A stretch of 36,648 bases of DNA from an uncultured Collinsella sp. (GCA_959019945.1 CAUEQD010000021.1:1-36648); one strand, 5' to 3'. Shown: positions 23,387 to 31,102, counted from the stretch's first letter. Program-made: numbers and translations. Notes: generated by a model from the sequence alone, not told the origin.

Positions 23387-24247
23387 ATGAAGCTGAAGAA
23401 GCTTGGCGCATTTGCCGCCACAGGCGCCATGGCGCTCGCCCTCGCACTGACGGGCTGCGGCTCGTCCAACGCCACCTCTGGTTCTGATGCCGGTTCCAGC
23501 AGCTCTGACGACGCTAAGGTCGAGAAGGTCGACGGCTCCAAGGAGTACGCGCTCGTCAAGGACGGTACACTGACCGTCGGCACCTCTGCCGAGTACGCTC
23601 CGTTTGAGTACAAGGATGACAACGGCGATTATCAGGGCTTTGACCTTGAGCTCATCAAGGCTATCGGCGACAAGCTGGGCCTGGATGTCGAGTATGTCAA
23701 CAATGACTTTGACACGCTGGTTCCGGGCGTCGCTTCGGGCGCCAAGTATGACGTTTCCATCGCGGCTATCACCGACACGCCCGAGCGTGAGAAGGAAGTC
23801 ACTTTCTCTGATTCCTATTACATGGACGATCAGGCTATCGTGACCAAGGTCGATAACACCGACATCACGGCCGACAACTACAGCGAGAAGCTCAACAACG
23901 CTGACGCTACCATCATCGTCCAGTCTGGCTCGACCGCCGAGGCCTTTGCCCAGGAGAACTTCCCCAAGGCCAAGATCGTCCCCTACAAGGACGCTACCGA
24001 GTGCTTCAGCGCCCTGCAGTCCGATAAGGGCGACGCCGTAGTCACCAACCGCTCCGTTGCCAGCCAGCTGACCGCCGAGCAGTTCAACACCTGCCAGACC
24101 ATCAAGCAGATCAGCACCGGCGAGGAGTACGCCATCGCCATCAACCAGGGCAACACCAAGCTCAAGGACGACATCAACCAGGCCATCAAGGACCTGACTG
24201 ATGACGGTACCGTTGACGCCCTCATGGCTAAGTACAACATCAAGTAA
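23387..24247 (+). CDS. Polar amino-acid ABC transporter substrate-binding lipoprotein
   Basis: Extracytoplasmic binding protein of family 3, 286 residues. A lipoprotein signal with the lipobox LTGC (Cys24) and a Ser/Gly-rich linker precede the two-lobed fold. YAPFEYKDDNGDYQGFDLEL is the family N-lobe signature, and KYDVSIAAITDTPEREKEV follows. The likely ligand is an amino acid (arginine, cystine or glutamine type), not resolved by sequence. GGAAGGAG precedes the ATG. The permease and ATPase genes follow, with an attenuator-like hairpin between. Confidence 0.93.
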   Translation: MKLKKLGAFAATGAMALALALTGCGSSNATSGSDAGSSSSDDAKVEKVDGSKEYALVKDGTLTVGTSAEYAPFEYKDDNGDYQGFDLELIKAIGDKLGLDVEYVNNDFDTLVPGVASGAKYDVSIAAITDTPEREKEVTFSDSYYMDDQAIVTKVDNTDITADNYSEKLNNADATIIVQSGSTAEAFAQENFPKAKIVPYKDATECFSALQSDKGDAVVTNRSVASQLTAEQFNTCQTIKQISTGEEYAIAINQGNTKLKDDINQAIKDLTDDGTVDALMAKYNIK

Positions 24248-24268
24248 AATAGCTACTTGATTGCGCGC

Positions 24269-24300
24269 GGGCCCTTTCCGTTTTGGCGGAGAGGGCCTTT
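24269..24300 (+). terminator. Attenuator hairpin between binding protein and permease genes
   Basis: GGCCCTTTCCG pairs with CGGAGAGGGCC with a mismatched centre, followed by TTT. Such partial terminators commonly let the binding protein be made in excess over the membrane parts. Confidence 0.65.
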
Positions 24301-24365
24301 GCGCTTCTCTTGACGGAGAGCTTTTCCGTCTCGTTTTGCCGGCAACTTCTACGATAGGAGCCACC

Positions 24366-25727
24366 TTGTCTCGACTGAACAAAGGGGCCGCGGAGCAGCG
24401 TTTTCCACTGCCCTCGATGCTCCAAAAGCTGGCCTGTGCCCTGGCTGTGGCGCTCGCCCTGGTATGCGCGGGGGCCTGCGTGCCCACGACCGCCCAGGCG
24501 CTTGAGACCGCAAAGATTACCGCCCGACCCAATACCGGTTCGGGTAGCGATGTGGTCGGCGGCACCGAGACGCGCATCACTTGGGAAGTTCAGGCCGATG
24601 CCGACGAGGAGCTGAGCGGTCTTTCGCTGACGTTTGTCGACGGCACGACGTTTGGTACCGATGACACGCGATTGACGATGCTCTCGGGCGAGGACCTCAT
24701 GGATCGTACGCCCATGAAGCCCACGTGCAAGGCTGACGGCCAGACGCTCAAGATTGACTTTGGCGAGACGGCGCCTGCCGGCGGTTTTTTCCGTGTCGAG
24801 GTTTACGGTGTGACGTTTCCCGTCGAGGGCGGCGATGAGGCCTTTAGCGGCACCTATACGCTCGCCGACGGTTCGACCAAGAAGATTTCCAAGATTCCTC
24901 CCGTCGAGATTAAGGGCGTGACGGCATTCGATAACTTCCTGGCCGACCTTAAGGAGCAGCCGTGGGTCGAGGCCTGGAACTCCAATATGTTCCTGCGCCT
25001 GTTCCTGAACCCGGTCATTTTGGTCCAGAGCCTGCCGATCGTCTTCAAGGGCTTCCTTATGTCGCTTTCGATCGTGCTCGTGGCGTTTCCGCTGGCAATT
25101 CCCTTTGGCTTTGCCCTGTCGCTTATGCGCATCTCCAAGTCGCGCATCCTGCGCTGCCTCGCCGGCATCTACGTGAATATCATTCGCGGTACGCCGGCGT
25201 TCCTGCAGATCTATATCGCGTTCTTCGGTCTGCCGTTGGCCGGCGTCAAGGTTGATGACTACGTGCTTGGCGTTATCGTCATGGCCATGAACTCGTCTGC
25301 GTACCTGTGCGAGATTTTCCGTGCCGGTATTCAGTCGATCCCCAAGGGCCAGAACGAGGCTGCTCGCTCGCTGGGCATGAATGCCTTCCAGACACTGCTC
25401 TACGTTATGATTCCGCAGACGTTCCGCAATGTTTTGCCTACGCTGACCAGCGAGTTTATCTTGCTTTACAAGGATACGTCGCTGCTTGCGGCCGTGGGCG
25501 TGGTCGAGATCGTCATGAACGCCCGTACCATCGTGGCCACGACGGGCTCCATTACACCGTACGTGGTTGCCGCCCTGTTCTATCTGGTCATCACCCTGCC
25601 GCTCGCTCGCTTGGTGAGCGGTCTTGAGGCGAGGCTTTTGGGCACGGCCGAGACCAAGAAGAAGCGTCCCGCCAAGAGCGCCGGACAGGTTGTCGCGACG
25701 CCTGCCGATCACATCGCCGGTCTGTAA
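24366..25727 (+). CDS. Amino-acid ABC transporter permease with an extra N-terminal external domain
   Basis: A 453-residue protein. Residues 1-45 form a signal-like segment ending AQA. Residues about 46-205 form an acidic, beta-rich, presumably extracytoplasmic domain of no recognised family. About 215-430 is a HisM/GlnP-type permease with several membrane helices and the EAA loop EAARSLGMNAFQTLLYVMIPQ that docks the ATPase. Family permeases are about 220 residues, so the first half is an addition. The start is TTG at 24366, with AGGAG at 24356-24360. It forms the importer with the flanking genes; the ATPase follows 12 bases after the stop. Confidence 0.88.
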   Translation: MSRLNKGAAEQRFPLPSMLQKLACALAVALALVCAGACVPTTAQALETAKITARPNTGSGSDVVGGTETRITWEVQADADEELSGLSLTFVDGTTFGTDDTRLTMLSGEDLMDRTPMKPTCKADGQTLKIDFGETAPAGGFFRVEVYGVTFPVEGGDEAFSGTYTLADGSTKKISKIPPVEIKGVTAFDNFLADLKEQPWVEAWNSNMFLRLFLNPVILVQSLPIVFKGFLMSLSIVLVAFPLAIPFGFALSLMRISKSRILRCLAGIYVNIIRGTPAFLQIYIAFFGLPLAGVKVDDYVLGVIVMAMNSSAYLCEIFRAGIQSIPKGQNEAARSLGMNAFQTLLYVMIPQTFRNVLPTLTSEFILLYKDTSLLAAVGVVEIVMNARTIVATTGSITPYVVAALFYLVITLPLARLVSGLEARLLGTAETKKKRPAKSAGQVVATPADHIAGL

Positions 25728-25739
25728 GGAGGTCCTATC

Positions 25740-26492
25740 ATGAGCGAAACCAATAACTCGAACGAGGTCGTCGTCAGCATCAAGAACCTCCAGAAGGCCT
25801 TTGGCGACAACGTGGTCCTGCGCGATATCGATCTGGATGTGCATAAGGGCGAGGTCGTTGTGGTCTTGGGCCCCTCGGGCTCGGGCAAGTCGACGATGCT
25901 TCGCTGCATCAATCGTCTGGAGCATCCCACGAGCGGCTCGATTATCGTCGAGGGTGTGGACGTGTGCGCCAGGGGCGTCGACCTTAACAAGGTGCGCACG
26001 CATCTGGGTATGGTGTTCCAGCAGTTCAATTTGTTCCCGCACCTCTCGGTCAAAAAGAACGTCATGCTTGCGCAGCAAAAGGTGCTCAAGCGCAGCAAGG
26101 AAGAGGCCGAGAAGATCGCCGTCGAGGAGCTGACCAAGGTCGGTCTTGCCGAGCGTATCGACTTTATGCCGAGCCAGCTCTCGGGCGGCCAGCAGCAGCG
26201 CGTTGCCATCGCCCGCGCCCTGTCGATGAACCCTCACGTTATGCTCTTTGACGAGGCCACGTCGGCGCTCGATCCCGAGCTGGTTCGCGACGTTCTGGGT
26301 GTCATGCGCGACCTGGCACGCGATGGCATGACCATGATCGTCGTGACGCACGAGATGGGCTTTGCCCGCGACGTCGCCGACCGCGTCGTCTTTATGGACG
26401 GCGGCGTCATTGTGGAAGAGGGTACGCCGAGCGAGGTCTTCGACCACCCCAAGAGCGAGCGCACCAAGGCGTTCTTGGGCAATATCTCGTAG
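25740..26492 (+). CDS. Amino-acid ABC transporter ATP-binding protein
   Basis: A 250-residue ATPase of the polar amino-acid (GlnQ/HisP) subfamily. Walker A is GPSGSGKST, the signature LSGGQQQR, and Walker B VMLFDEATSALDPE, followed by the H-loop VTHEMGFA. It powers the permease encoded just upstream. AAGGAGG precedes the ATG by eight bases. It is the last gene of the operon, before a strong bidirectional terminator. Confidence 0.95.
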   Translation: MSETNNSNEVVVSIKNLQKAFGDNVVLRDIDLDVHKGEVVVVLGPSGSGKSTMLRCINRLEHPTSGSIIVEGVDVCARGVDLNKVRTHLGMVFQQFNLFPHLSVKKNVMLAQQKVLKRSKEEAEKIAVEELTKVGLAERIDFMPSQLSGGQQQRVAIARALSMNPHVMLFDEATSALDPELVRDVLGVMRDLARDGMTMIVVTHEMGFARDVADRVVFMDGGVIVEEGTPSEVFDHPKSERTKAFLGNIS

Positions 26493-26515
26493 CCGGTTGA
26501 TGTAACTGCCGTTAT

Positions 26516-26557
26516 AAAAGAGCGGGGGCTGGACTTGAATCCAGCCCCCGCTCTTTT
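26516..26557. terminator. Bidirectional terminator with an 18-bp perfect stem
   Basis: AAAAGAGCGGGGGCTGGA (26516-26533) pairs perfectly with TCCAGCCCCCGCTCTTTT (26540-26557) around a 6-base loop. It ends the ABC operon and, on the other strand, the flavodoxin gene. Confidence 0.95.
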
Positions 26558-26609
26558 GTAGGGATAAGGATGCGCTTTGATGCAGACTCTTTTGGAGGTC
26601 CTGGGTTCG

Positions 26610-27029
26610 TTACGCGAGCTCGGCTCCGAGGGCCTTGCAAGCGGTCTCGCCCTCATCGTCGGGCGCATCGTAGCAAATGACGGAATCGACGACATTGACG
26701 CCCGCCTCGTCGGCATCGGCCTTCCAGTTGTCCATCCACTCGCCCTCGGCCCACGAATAAGAGCCAAAGAGGACGACCTTCTTATCACCGAGGGTCTCCT
26801 TGACCTCGTCCCACATAGGCTGGAACTCGTCATACTCAAGCTCCTCGGAACCCATGGCGGGGCAGCCGAAGGCAATGGCGTCATAGTTGGCGGCCTTGTC
26901 TGCGGAGAAGTCGGCGCAGGAGATGACCTCTGCCTCGGCGCCGGCACCGGTTGCACCCTCGGCAACGAAGTTTGCCATGGCCTCGGTGTTGCCCGTACCG
27001 CTCCAGTAGACGACGGCGATCTTGCTCAT
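26610..27029 (-). CDS. Flavodoxin
   Basis: A short-chain flavodoxin of 139 residues that carries electrons on FMN in place of ferredoxin. The FMN phosphate loop is WSGTGNTEAMA near residue 9, and the later FGSYSWAEGEWMD segment contributes to the isoalloxazine site. AAAGGAAAA precedes the ATG at 27029. It follows the DUF3793 gene on the same strand, 46 bases downstream, and the two are probably co-expressed. Confidence 0.93.
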   Translation of the reverse strand: MSKIAVVYWSGTGNTEAMANFVAEGATGAGAEAEVISCADFSADKAANYDAIAFGCPAMGSEELEYDEFQPMWDEVKETLGDKKVVLFGSYSWAEGEWMDNWKADADEAGVNVVDSVICYDAPDDEGETACKALGAELA

Positions 27030-27075
27030 ATGTTTTCCTTTCGGTTGTGCGGCGTGCGGCCGCGTCTTGTATGCT

Positions 27076-27780
27076 CTATCGGGTTGCCTGGACAAGTTGT
27101 TCCAGGGTGCAGCCCTGTTGATAGATGTAGGTAAGGTATTGCGTGCATGTGCGATAGGAATCGAAGGTCGTGAGCGCCTGCTCAACGTTTGTGTATACCT
27201 TCCATGCGCCAAAGACCTTATAGTTTTCGCCGTGCTGGACGATAAACTGATGGACATCTTCGTAGGGATAGCCCAAAAAATAGCCAATTTCGTGGGGGAA
27301 CTCGCATATGCACCCCGTATCGCAGTGCCTATTTCGCGCGAGTGCGCAGACGCTGCCGTCATAGGCGCTTTCTGCGGCATTGCTGCTTGCCAGCGTGATG
27401 CGCGCGGCGAGATGCACCAGGGATGCGGGCAGGTTGTGGACATCGTAACCTTCGGCGGCTAGCGCCGTCGTGGCACGGGGGTCGGAGAGGTATCGCATGA
27501 GGTCCGCAGGGCGATACACATAGATGAGCGCTCCGCAGGGGCGCCAGACCAAAACGCTCATATGGATTCCGAGTGGCTGGAGCTCGCGGTTGCATTGGGC
27601 TATGACGGCGAGCAGGCGAGAGCGTCGCTCTTCGATATGGGCGGCGCCGGGTTTTCCGTTTTGGTTGGCGTAGACGCCGGGATAGGTAAAGAGCGAAGCC
27701 GGCTTGATACCTGCGAGCGTAGGGGAGCAGTTGCGCACGACAGCCGTTTGGTATGTTGGGATGTCAATGGTTCGAGTCAC
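27076..27780 (-). CDS. DUF3793-family protein
   Basis: A 234-residue protein with the DUF3793 hallmark FPHEIGYFLGYPYEDVHQFI and a following NYKVFGAWKVY. Several Cys (CALARNRHCDTGCICEF) precede it and could bind metal or heme. The function is unknown; the family is often found beside flavodoxin genes in anaerobes, as here. The start is GTG at 27780 after AAAGGAG. A palindromic motif at 27799-27820 may be a metal-regulator site. Confidence 0.85.
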   Translation of the reverse strand: MTRTIDIPTYQTAVVRNCSPTLAGIKPASLFTYPGVYANQNGKPGAAHIEERRSRLLAVIAQCNRELQPLGIHMSVLVWRPCGALIYVYRPADLMRYLSDPRATTALAAEGYDVHNLPASLVHLAARITLASSNAAESAYDGSVCALARNRHCDTGCICEFPHEIGYFLGYPYEDVHQFIVQHGENYKVFGAWKVYTNVEQALTTFDSYRTCTQYLTYIYQQGCTLEQLVQATR

Positions 27781-27798
27781 GATGCTCCTTTCGGGTCC

Positions 27799-27820
27799 TC
27801 AGTTGTTAGCCTAGGAAAAC
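27799..27820. promoter_or_regulatory. Possible iron or manganese regulator box
   Basis: AGTTGTTAGCCTAGGAAAACTT has AGTT/AACT ends and a TAGCCTAGG core that partly resembles DtxR/IdeR-type operators. It lies upstream of the DUF3793/flavodoxin pair, which would fit iron control. The match is partial. Confidence 0.3.
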
Positions 27821-27873
27821 TTATACACGAAAGTAAGTCATGGTCAACAAAAAAGTTTGAAGAGGGAAACTAA

Positions 27874-27904
27874 TTGACCGAACGGACACGATTTTGGGTT
27901 AAGA
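27874..27904 (+). promoter_or_regulatory. Promoter of the HMA gene with a long spacer
   Basis: TTGACC (27874-27879) and a -10-like TTAAGA (27899-27904) are 19 bases apart. This is longer than the usual 17. A MerR-type activator would favour such spacing, but no MerR gene is nearby. Confidence 0.4.
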
Positions 27905-27909
27905 TGGGG

Positions 27910-27926
27910 ACACCCCATGGGGGTAT
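27910..27926. promoter_or_regulatory. CsoR-like copper operator
   Basis: ACACCCCATGGGGGTAT is a near-palindrome of the form ACCCC..GGGGT. CsoR operators in Bacillus and related bacteria have this G-tract/C-tract shape (ATACCC....GGGTAT). It lies between the -10 and the ribosome site of the HMA gene, so a bound repressor would block transcription until copper is present. Confidence 0.6.
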
Positions 27927-27955
27927 CTAGATAGTGCTACTTGAAAGGGGAACGC

Positions 27956-28339
27956 ATGAGCGACTTGCTCAACCCTGCGAATCTCATCGTGTTGGCCGTC
28001 ATTGCCGTCGGCATGTTTTTTGGACTGCGTCGCATTGTCGCTTCGACACACGGAAAGAGCTGCTGCAGCGATGGCACGAGCGGTAAGAAGGCCAAGAAGG
28101 TAGTGGTTGCGGATACCGATCCGTCCCACTACCCCTATAGCGATGAGCTGCTCATCGGCGGCATGAGCTGTGACGGCTGCGCTCAGAACGTAGCCAATGC
28201 CCTCAATGCGCTGGATGGCGTGTGGGCAACGGTGACGTATGCGGACCACACAGCGCGCGTGCGCTCCAAGCGGCCGATCGATCGCGGTGTCCTTGAGGCT
28301 GCCGTGAGAGATGCGGGTTACTACGTCATGACGCTGTAG
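27956..28339 (+). CDS. Membrane-anchored HMA (copper chaperone-like) protein
   Basis: A 127-residue protein. A single N-terminal membrane helix (about 8-24) is followed by RRIVASTHGKSCCSDG with two adjacent Cys, a Lys-rich linker, and a C-terminal heavy-metal-associated domain with GGMSCDGC (metal Cys72 and Cys75). The N-terminal half resembles small FeoB-associated Cys-rich membrane proteins, the C-terminal half CopZ-type copper chaperones; the combination is unusual. The upstream CsoR-like box suggests copper control. No copper ATPase is in the window. The ATG at 27956 has AAAGGGG. Confidence 0.8.
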   Translation: MSDLLNPANLIVLAVIAVGMFFGLRRIVASTHGKSCCSDGTSGKKAKKVVVADTDPSHYPYSDELLIGGMSCDGCAQNVANALNALDGVWATVTYADHTARVRSKRPIDRGVLEAAVRDAGYYVMTL

Positions 28340-28365
28340 GCCTTGCCTTGGATGCGCGTCCTTGT

Positions 28366-28791
28366 CTAGGCTCGTCCGCGTAGCTCGATGTCCTGGATGT
28401 CGTCGAAGTCGATGGCGATATCTTTGAGCTTGAGGAGTTTGAAAGCAGGGAGCGCCTCGTCGAGGATGCCGGTGCGGCTGCGATAGCCGTATGTATCGTA
28501 ATAGGTGACACGAACCAAGTCGCCACGCTTGAGGCCCTCGAGCTTTTTCGAAAGTTCGAGGGCTTTTTCTTCTGTGAGTTCGCATTTTGGCTCGGCGGTG
28601 ATCTCTTGTTTACGCACGAGCTCGTAGTATCCCGTGAGGGCGGCAAAGGGCATAAACTGCGCGGCACGGCCGGCGCGGACGGCGCCGTTGGCGGTAAGTT
28701 TGGGGTCGGCGGAGCGACGTCTTCCCTCAGGGTCCGCTAGACGTTCAAAAGGTGTCGGTGGCCGCATCGGCTGTTGTTGGGACTTAGGCAC
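28366..28791 (-). CDS. YolD-like protein
   Basis: A 141-residue YolD-family protein. RAAQFMPFAALTGYYELV is the family core, and the ITGxI-like and DIQDIEL segments follow. YolD proteins occur with Y-family polymerases in Firmicutes and Coriobacteria and are thought to assist or regulate them. The start is GTG at 28791, with GGGAGG just upstream, and it overlaps the polymerase stop by eight bases. The pair is one operon behind the LexA boxes at 30302 and 30319. Confidence 0.82.
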   Translation of the reverse strand: MPKSQQQPMRPPTPFERLADPEGRRRSADPKLTANGAVRAGRAAQFMPFAALTGYYELVRKQEITAEPKCELTEEKALELSKKLEGLKRGDLVRVTYYDTYGYRSRTGILDEALPAFKLLKLKDIAIDFDDIQDIELRGRA

Positions 28792-30289
28792 GATGTCCTC
28801 CCACCTGATCGTTGCGTTCGCGTGCGGTGGCGCCAGCGGTAAAGCTTAATCCCTTGACGAGCGCGTTCTTGCCGTACTTGCCTTTCACAGCCAGGACGGC
28901 GCGCGCCAGGTCGCGCTCGCGCTCATCGGCCTTAACATCGCTAAACAGGTCGATGGTGGCAAATTCTTCGGGCATGAGGTTGCCAAAGCCCAGGTTGATG
29001 CGCTTGACCGGTCGTTTGGGATCGACAGTCTGCGCCCAGAGCTCATCGAAATAGCCCATGATCTTCTTAAACGAATTGGTGCGCTCGGGCAGCTTTCGCG
29101 AGGCGTTTGAGTGTGCAAAGAGCGCAGCATAGCCACCGCGCGGTTTGCCGCCGTGCTCTCCCACAAAGATGCCATCGATTGCCTGCGCCTCGCGCACCAG
29201 GCGGTGCCGTTCGTCATCGCGCTGGACGGGCTTGGGCGCACGGGGCGCGAGCTCGGGGCCGGCGGTTGCGGTGGGTTCGATACTCGACGTGCTCGAGCGT
29301 AGGTGTCCGCATCCGTCCACATATTGCGCTGTACCGCTGGCATCGAGCCGGCGTATGTCGGCTCGTTCGCTCGCGTAGCCCACAAAGAGCGAGATGCTGT
29401 CGCAGACCACGTGCTTATCGACTAAGTCCAACACGGCGTTGTCGACCATCTCGCGCAAGACGGTGTAGGCCTGCTCATAGGCATAGCCTTTCGATAGCAC
29501 TTGCCCCGTGGTTGTTGAGGTTGCCTGTGGGCGATAGGCCTGAATATCGGCGATGGTTGTCGGCTCGCGCCCGAAGGCGTGGTCGATGAGATACTCGGCA
29601 TTGACGCCGAGCTCGTCGTAAAGCAGGTTTTCGTCGAGCGCCGCGACGCCCATCAGATCGTAGACGCCGTATTTCTCGAGACGGGCCGCCACGCCGGGGC
29701 CGATGCCCCAGATGTCGGTGATGGGGCGATGGGGCCAGATCTCCTTGCGAAAGGTCTCGTCGTCGAGTATGCCGATGCGGCTGGGTACGTGCTTGGCGGT
29801 AATGTCGAGTGCCACCTTGGCTTGGAATAGGTTGGGGCCGATGCCAACCGTTGCCGTGATGCCGGTGCGTGCCAGGACCTCGTCGCGCAGCATGCAGGCG
29901 AAGCCTTCAGCGTCGGTATGGTAGAGGTCCAGATAGGGCGTCACGTCGATAAAGCATTCGTCGATGGAATAGACGTGAACGTCTTGCGGACTGACGTATT
30001 CCAGGTAGATACCGTAAATCTGTGCCGACACCTCCATGTAGTGCTGCATGCGCGGTACAGCCTTGATGTAGTCGATGCCGTCGGGAATCTCGAACAGGCG
30101 ACAGCGGTTATGGATTCCGAGGTCTTTCATGGCCTGGGTAATGGCGAGGCAGATGGTCGTGCGCCCGCGCGATTCGTCGGCAACGACCAGGCGCGTAGTG
30201 AGGGGGTCGAGTCCGCGGTCGACGCACTCGACGCTGGCGTAAAACGTCTTAAGGTCGATGCAGATATAGGTGTGACGCTCGTGCCCCAC
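28784..30289 (-). CDS. Y-family translesion DNA polymerase (DinB/UmuC-like)
   Basis: Error-prone lesion-bypass polymerase of 501 residues. Catalytic acids are Asp12 (ICIDLKTFYASVE) and Asp110-Glu111 (SIDECF). The helix-hairpin-helix WGIGPGVAARLEKYG and a little-finger domain follow. FATIDLF near the C-terminus resembles a beta-clamp-binding motif. I chose GTG at 30289: GGGAGG lies five bases upstream and the fold starts there; earlier in-frame ATGs overlap the LexA boxes. Expressed with the YolD-like gene and likely SOS-induced. Confidence 0.9.
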   Translation of the reverse strand: MGHERHTYICIDLKTFYASVECVDRGLDPLTTRLVVADESRGRTTICLAITQAMKDLGIHNRCRLFEIPDGIDYIKAVPRMQHYMEVSAQIYGIYLEYVSPQDVHVYSIDECFIDVTPYLDLYHTDAEGFACMLRDEVLARTGITATVGIGPNLFQAKVALDITAKHVPSRIGILDDETFRKEIWPHRPITDIWGIGPGVAARLEKYGVYDLMGVAALDENLLYDELGVNAEYLIDHAFGREPTTIADIQAYRPQATSTTTGQVLSKGYAYEQAYTVLREMVDNAVLDLVDKHVVCDSISLFVGYASERADIRRLDASGTAQYVDGCGHLRSSTSSIEPTATAGPELAPRAPKPVQRDDERHRLVREAQAIDGIFVGEHGGKPRGGYAALFAHSNASRKLPERTNSFKKIMGYFDELWAQTVDPKRPVKRINLGFGNLMPEEFATIDLFSDVKADERERDLARAVLAVKGKYGKNALVKGLSFTAGATARERNDQVGGHRA

Positions 30290-30301
30290 GCGTCCTCCCA
30301 T

Positions 30302-30315
30302 CAAACACATGTTCT
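30302..30315 (-). promoter_or_regulatory. LexA (SOS) box 2
   Basis: On the minus strand AGAACATGTGTTTG differs from the Gram-positive LexA consensus CGAACNNNNGTTCG at two of ten fixed positions. It is 17 bases from box 1 and lies in the 5' untranslated region. Confidence 0.55.
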
Positions 30316-30318
30316 TAT

Positions 30319-30332
30319 CGAATACATGTTCG
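30319..30332 (-). promoter_or_regulatory. LexA (SOS) box 1
   Basis: On the minus strand CGAACATGTATTCG matches CGAACNNNNGTTCG at all but one fixed position. It begins immediately next to the -10 element, so LexA binding would block the promoter. Confidence 0.8.
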
Positions 30333-30361
30333 ATAATACCCGCTCGTCTGGACATCGTCAA
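30333..30361 (-). promoter_or_regulatory. Promoter of the polymerase/YolD operon
   Basis: On the minus strand TTGACG (30361..30356) and TATTAT (30338..30333) have an exact 17-base spacer. LexA box 1 directly follows. Confidence 0.8.
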
Positions 30362-30509
30362 AACCTGCCCCTTTTGGTAGGTATGGCCGTGCGGTTGAAT
30401 CGGGTTTTAACGCAGCTCTAAAGAGTGCGAAACAGCTCGGAAAACCTTGCTTCGTAGCATGAGCCTAACGATTGATACCGCCTATACGCACGGAAGGGTT
30501 GTGGGAAAG

Positions 30510-31031
30510 ATGGTCAATTATGGGTTTGGTATGCCGACGCGCCTTGTTGCGGATGGAGACGTGGCTCGCTGGTGCGGGCGATTGGTTGCCCACTATGGCG
30601 GCACCAAGGCACTGGTCGTGCTGGGCGGTGACAAGCATACGCGCGATGAGCTTGTCTCGGCGGCACTCGGCTCGGTTGATCGAGCTCTGCTCGAGCGCGT
30701 GCTTTTCCGCTGCGGCTCGGTTGGCGATGGGGGAGACGAGCTGATCGACGAAGCCGTGGCCCTGGCGACCGACGAAGGCGTGGACTTTGTCCTGGCGATC
30801 GGAGATGCCGATACGGCGGGCTTTGCGCGCGAACTCGCTCGTCGCATGGCCGTGCTCGATGCCGGCGAGGACGGCTTTGTTCCCTACGGGTGCATCGTCT
30901 CCGAGGGAAAAGTGCCTGCCGTCGTGGGTGCCGGCGAGGTTCCCGTTTTTGCCATTATCGCACCCGAGCTGCTGGAGGGCATCGGCACTCCCTTGCGTGA
31001 GTTGCTCGGCAGCGTGTGCGCCGCGGCCTAG
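30510..31031 (+). CDS. N-terminal-domain-only homologue of iron-containing alcohol dehydrogenase
   Basis: A 173-residue protein that resembles only the nucleotide-binding half of group III (iron-type) alcohol dehydrogenases. It opens MVNYGFGMPTRLVADGDVAR, like the family start, and continues ALVVLGGDKHTRDELV. The usual GGGSxxD cofactor motif is replaced by AIGDADTAG. The metal-binding helical half (three His and an Asp, about 190 residues) is absent, ending in a stop and terminator. It may be a degraded or repurposed domain. The start is uncertain: ATG 30510 fits the family, while ATG 30459 is also in frame. Confidence 0.6.
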   Translation: MVNYGFGMPTRLVADGDVARWCGRLVAHYGGTKALVVLGGDKHTRDELVSAALGSVDRALLERVLFRCGSVGDGGDELIDEAVALATDEGVDFVLAIGDADTAGFARELARRMAVLDAGEDGFVPYGCIVSEGKVPAVVGAGEVPVFAIIAPELLEGIGTPLRELLGSVCAAA

Positions 31032-31042
31032 TACCTGCCAGG

Positions 31043-31102
31043 AAGGGACAGGTTAATTTTGGTAGGTAAAGCGTTTGACCTGCCAAAATAAACCTGTCCC
31101 TT
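31043..31102. terminator. Long inverted repeat acting as a terminator
   Basis: Two 25-base arms (31043-31067 and 31078-31102, AAGGGACAGGTT outermost) pair with one mismatch and one G-T pair around a 10-base loop, followed by TTTTTGG. It ends the alcohol-dehydrogenase-like gene. The length and the GGGACA arm ends link it to the repeat at 11746-11824. Confidence 0.75.
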
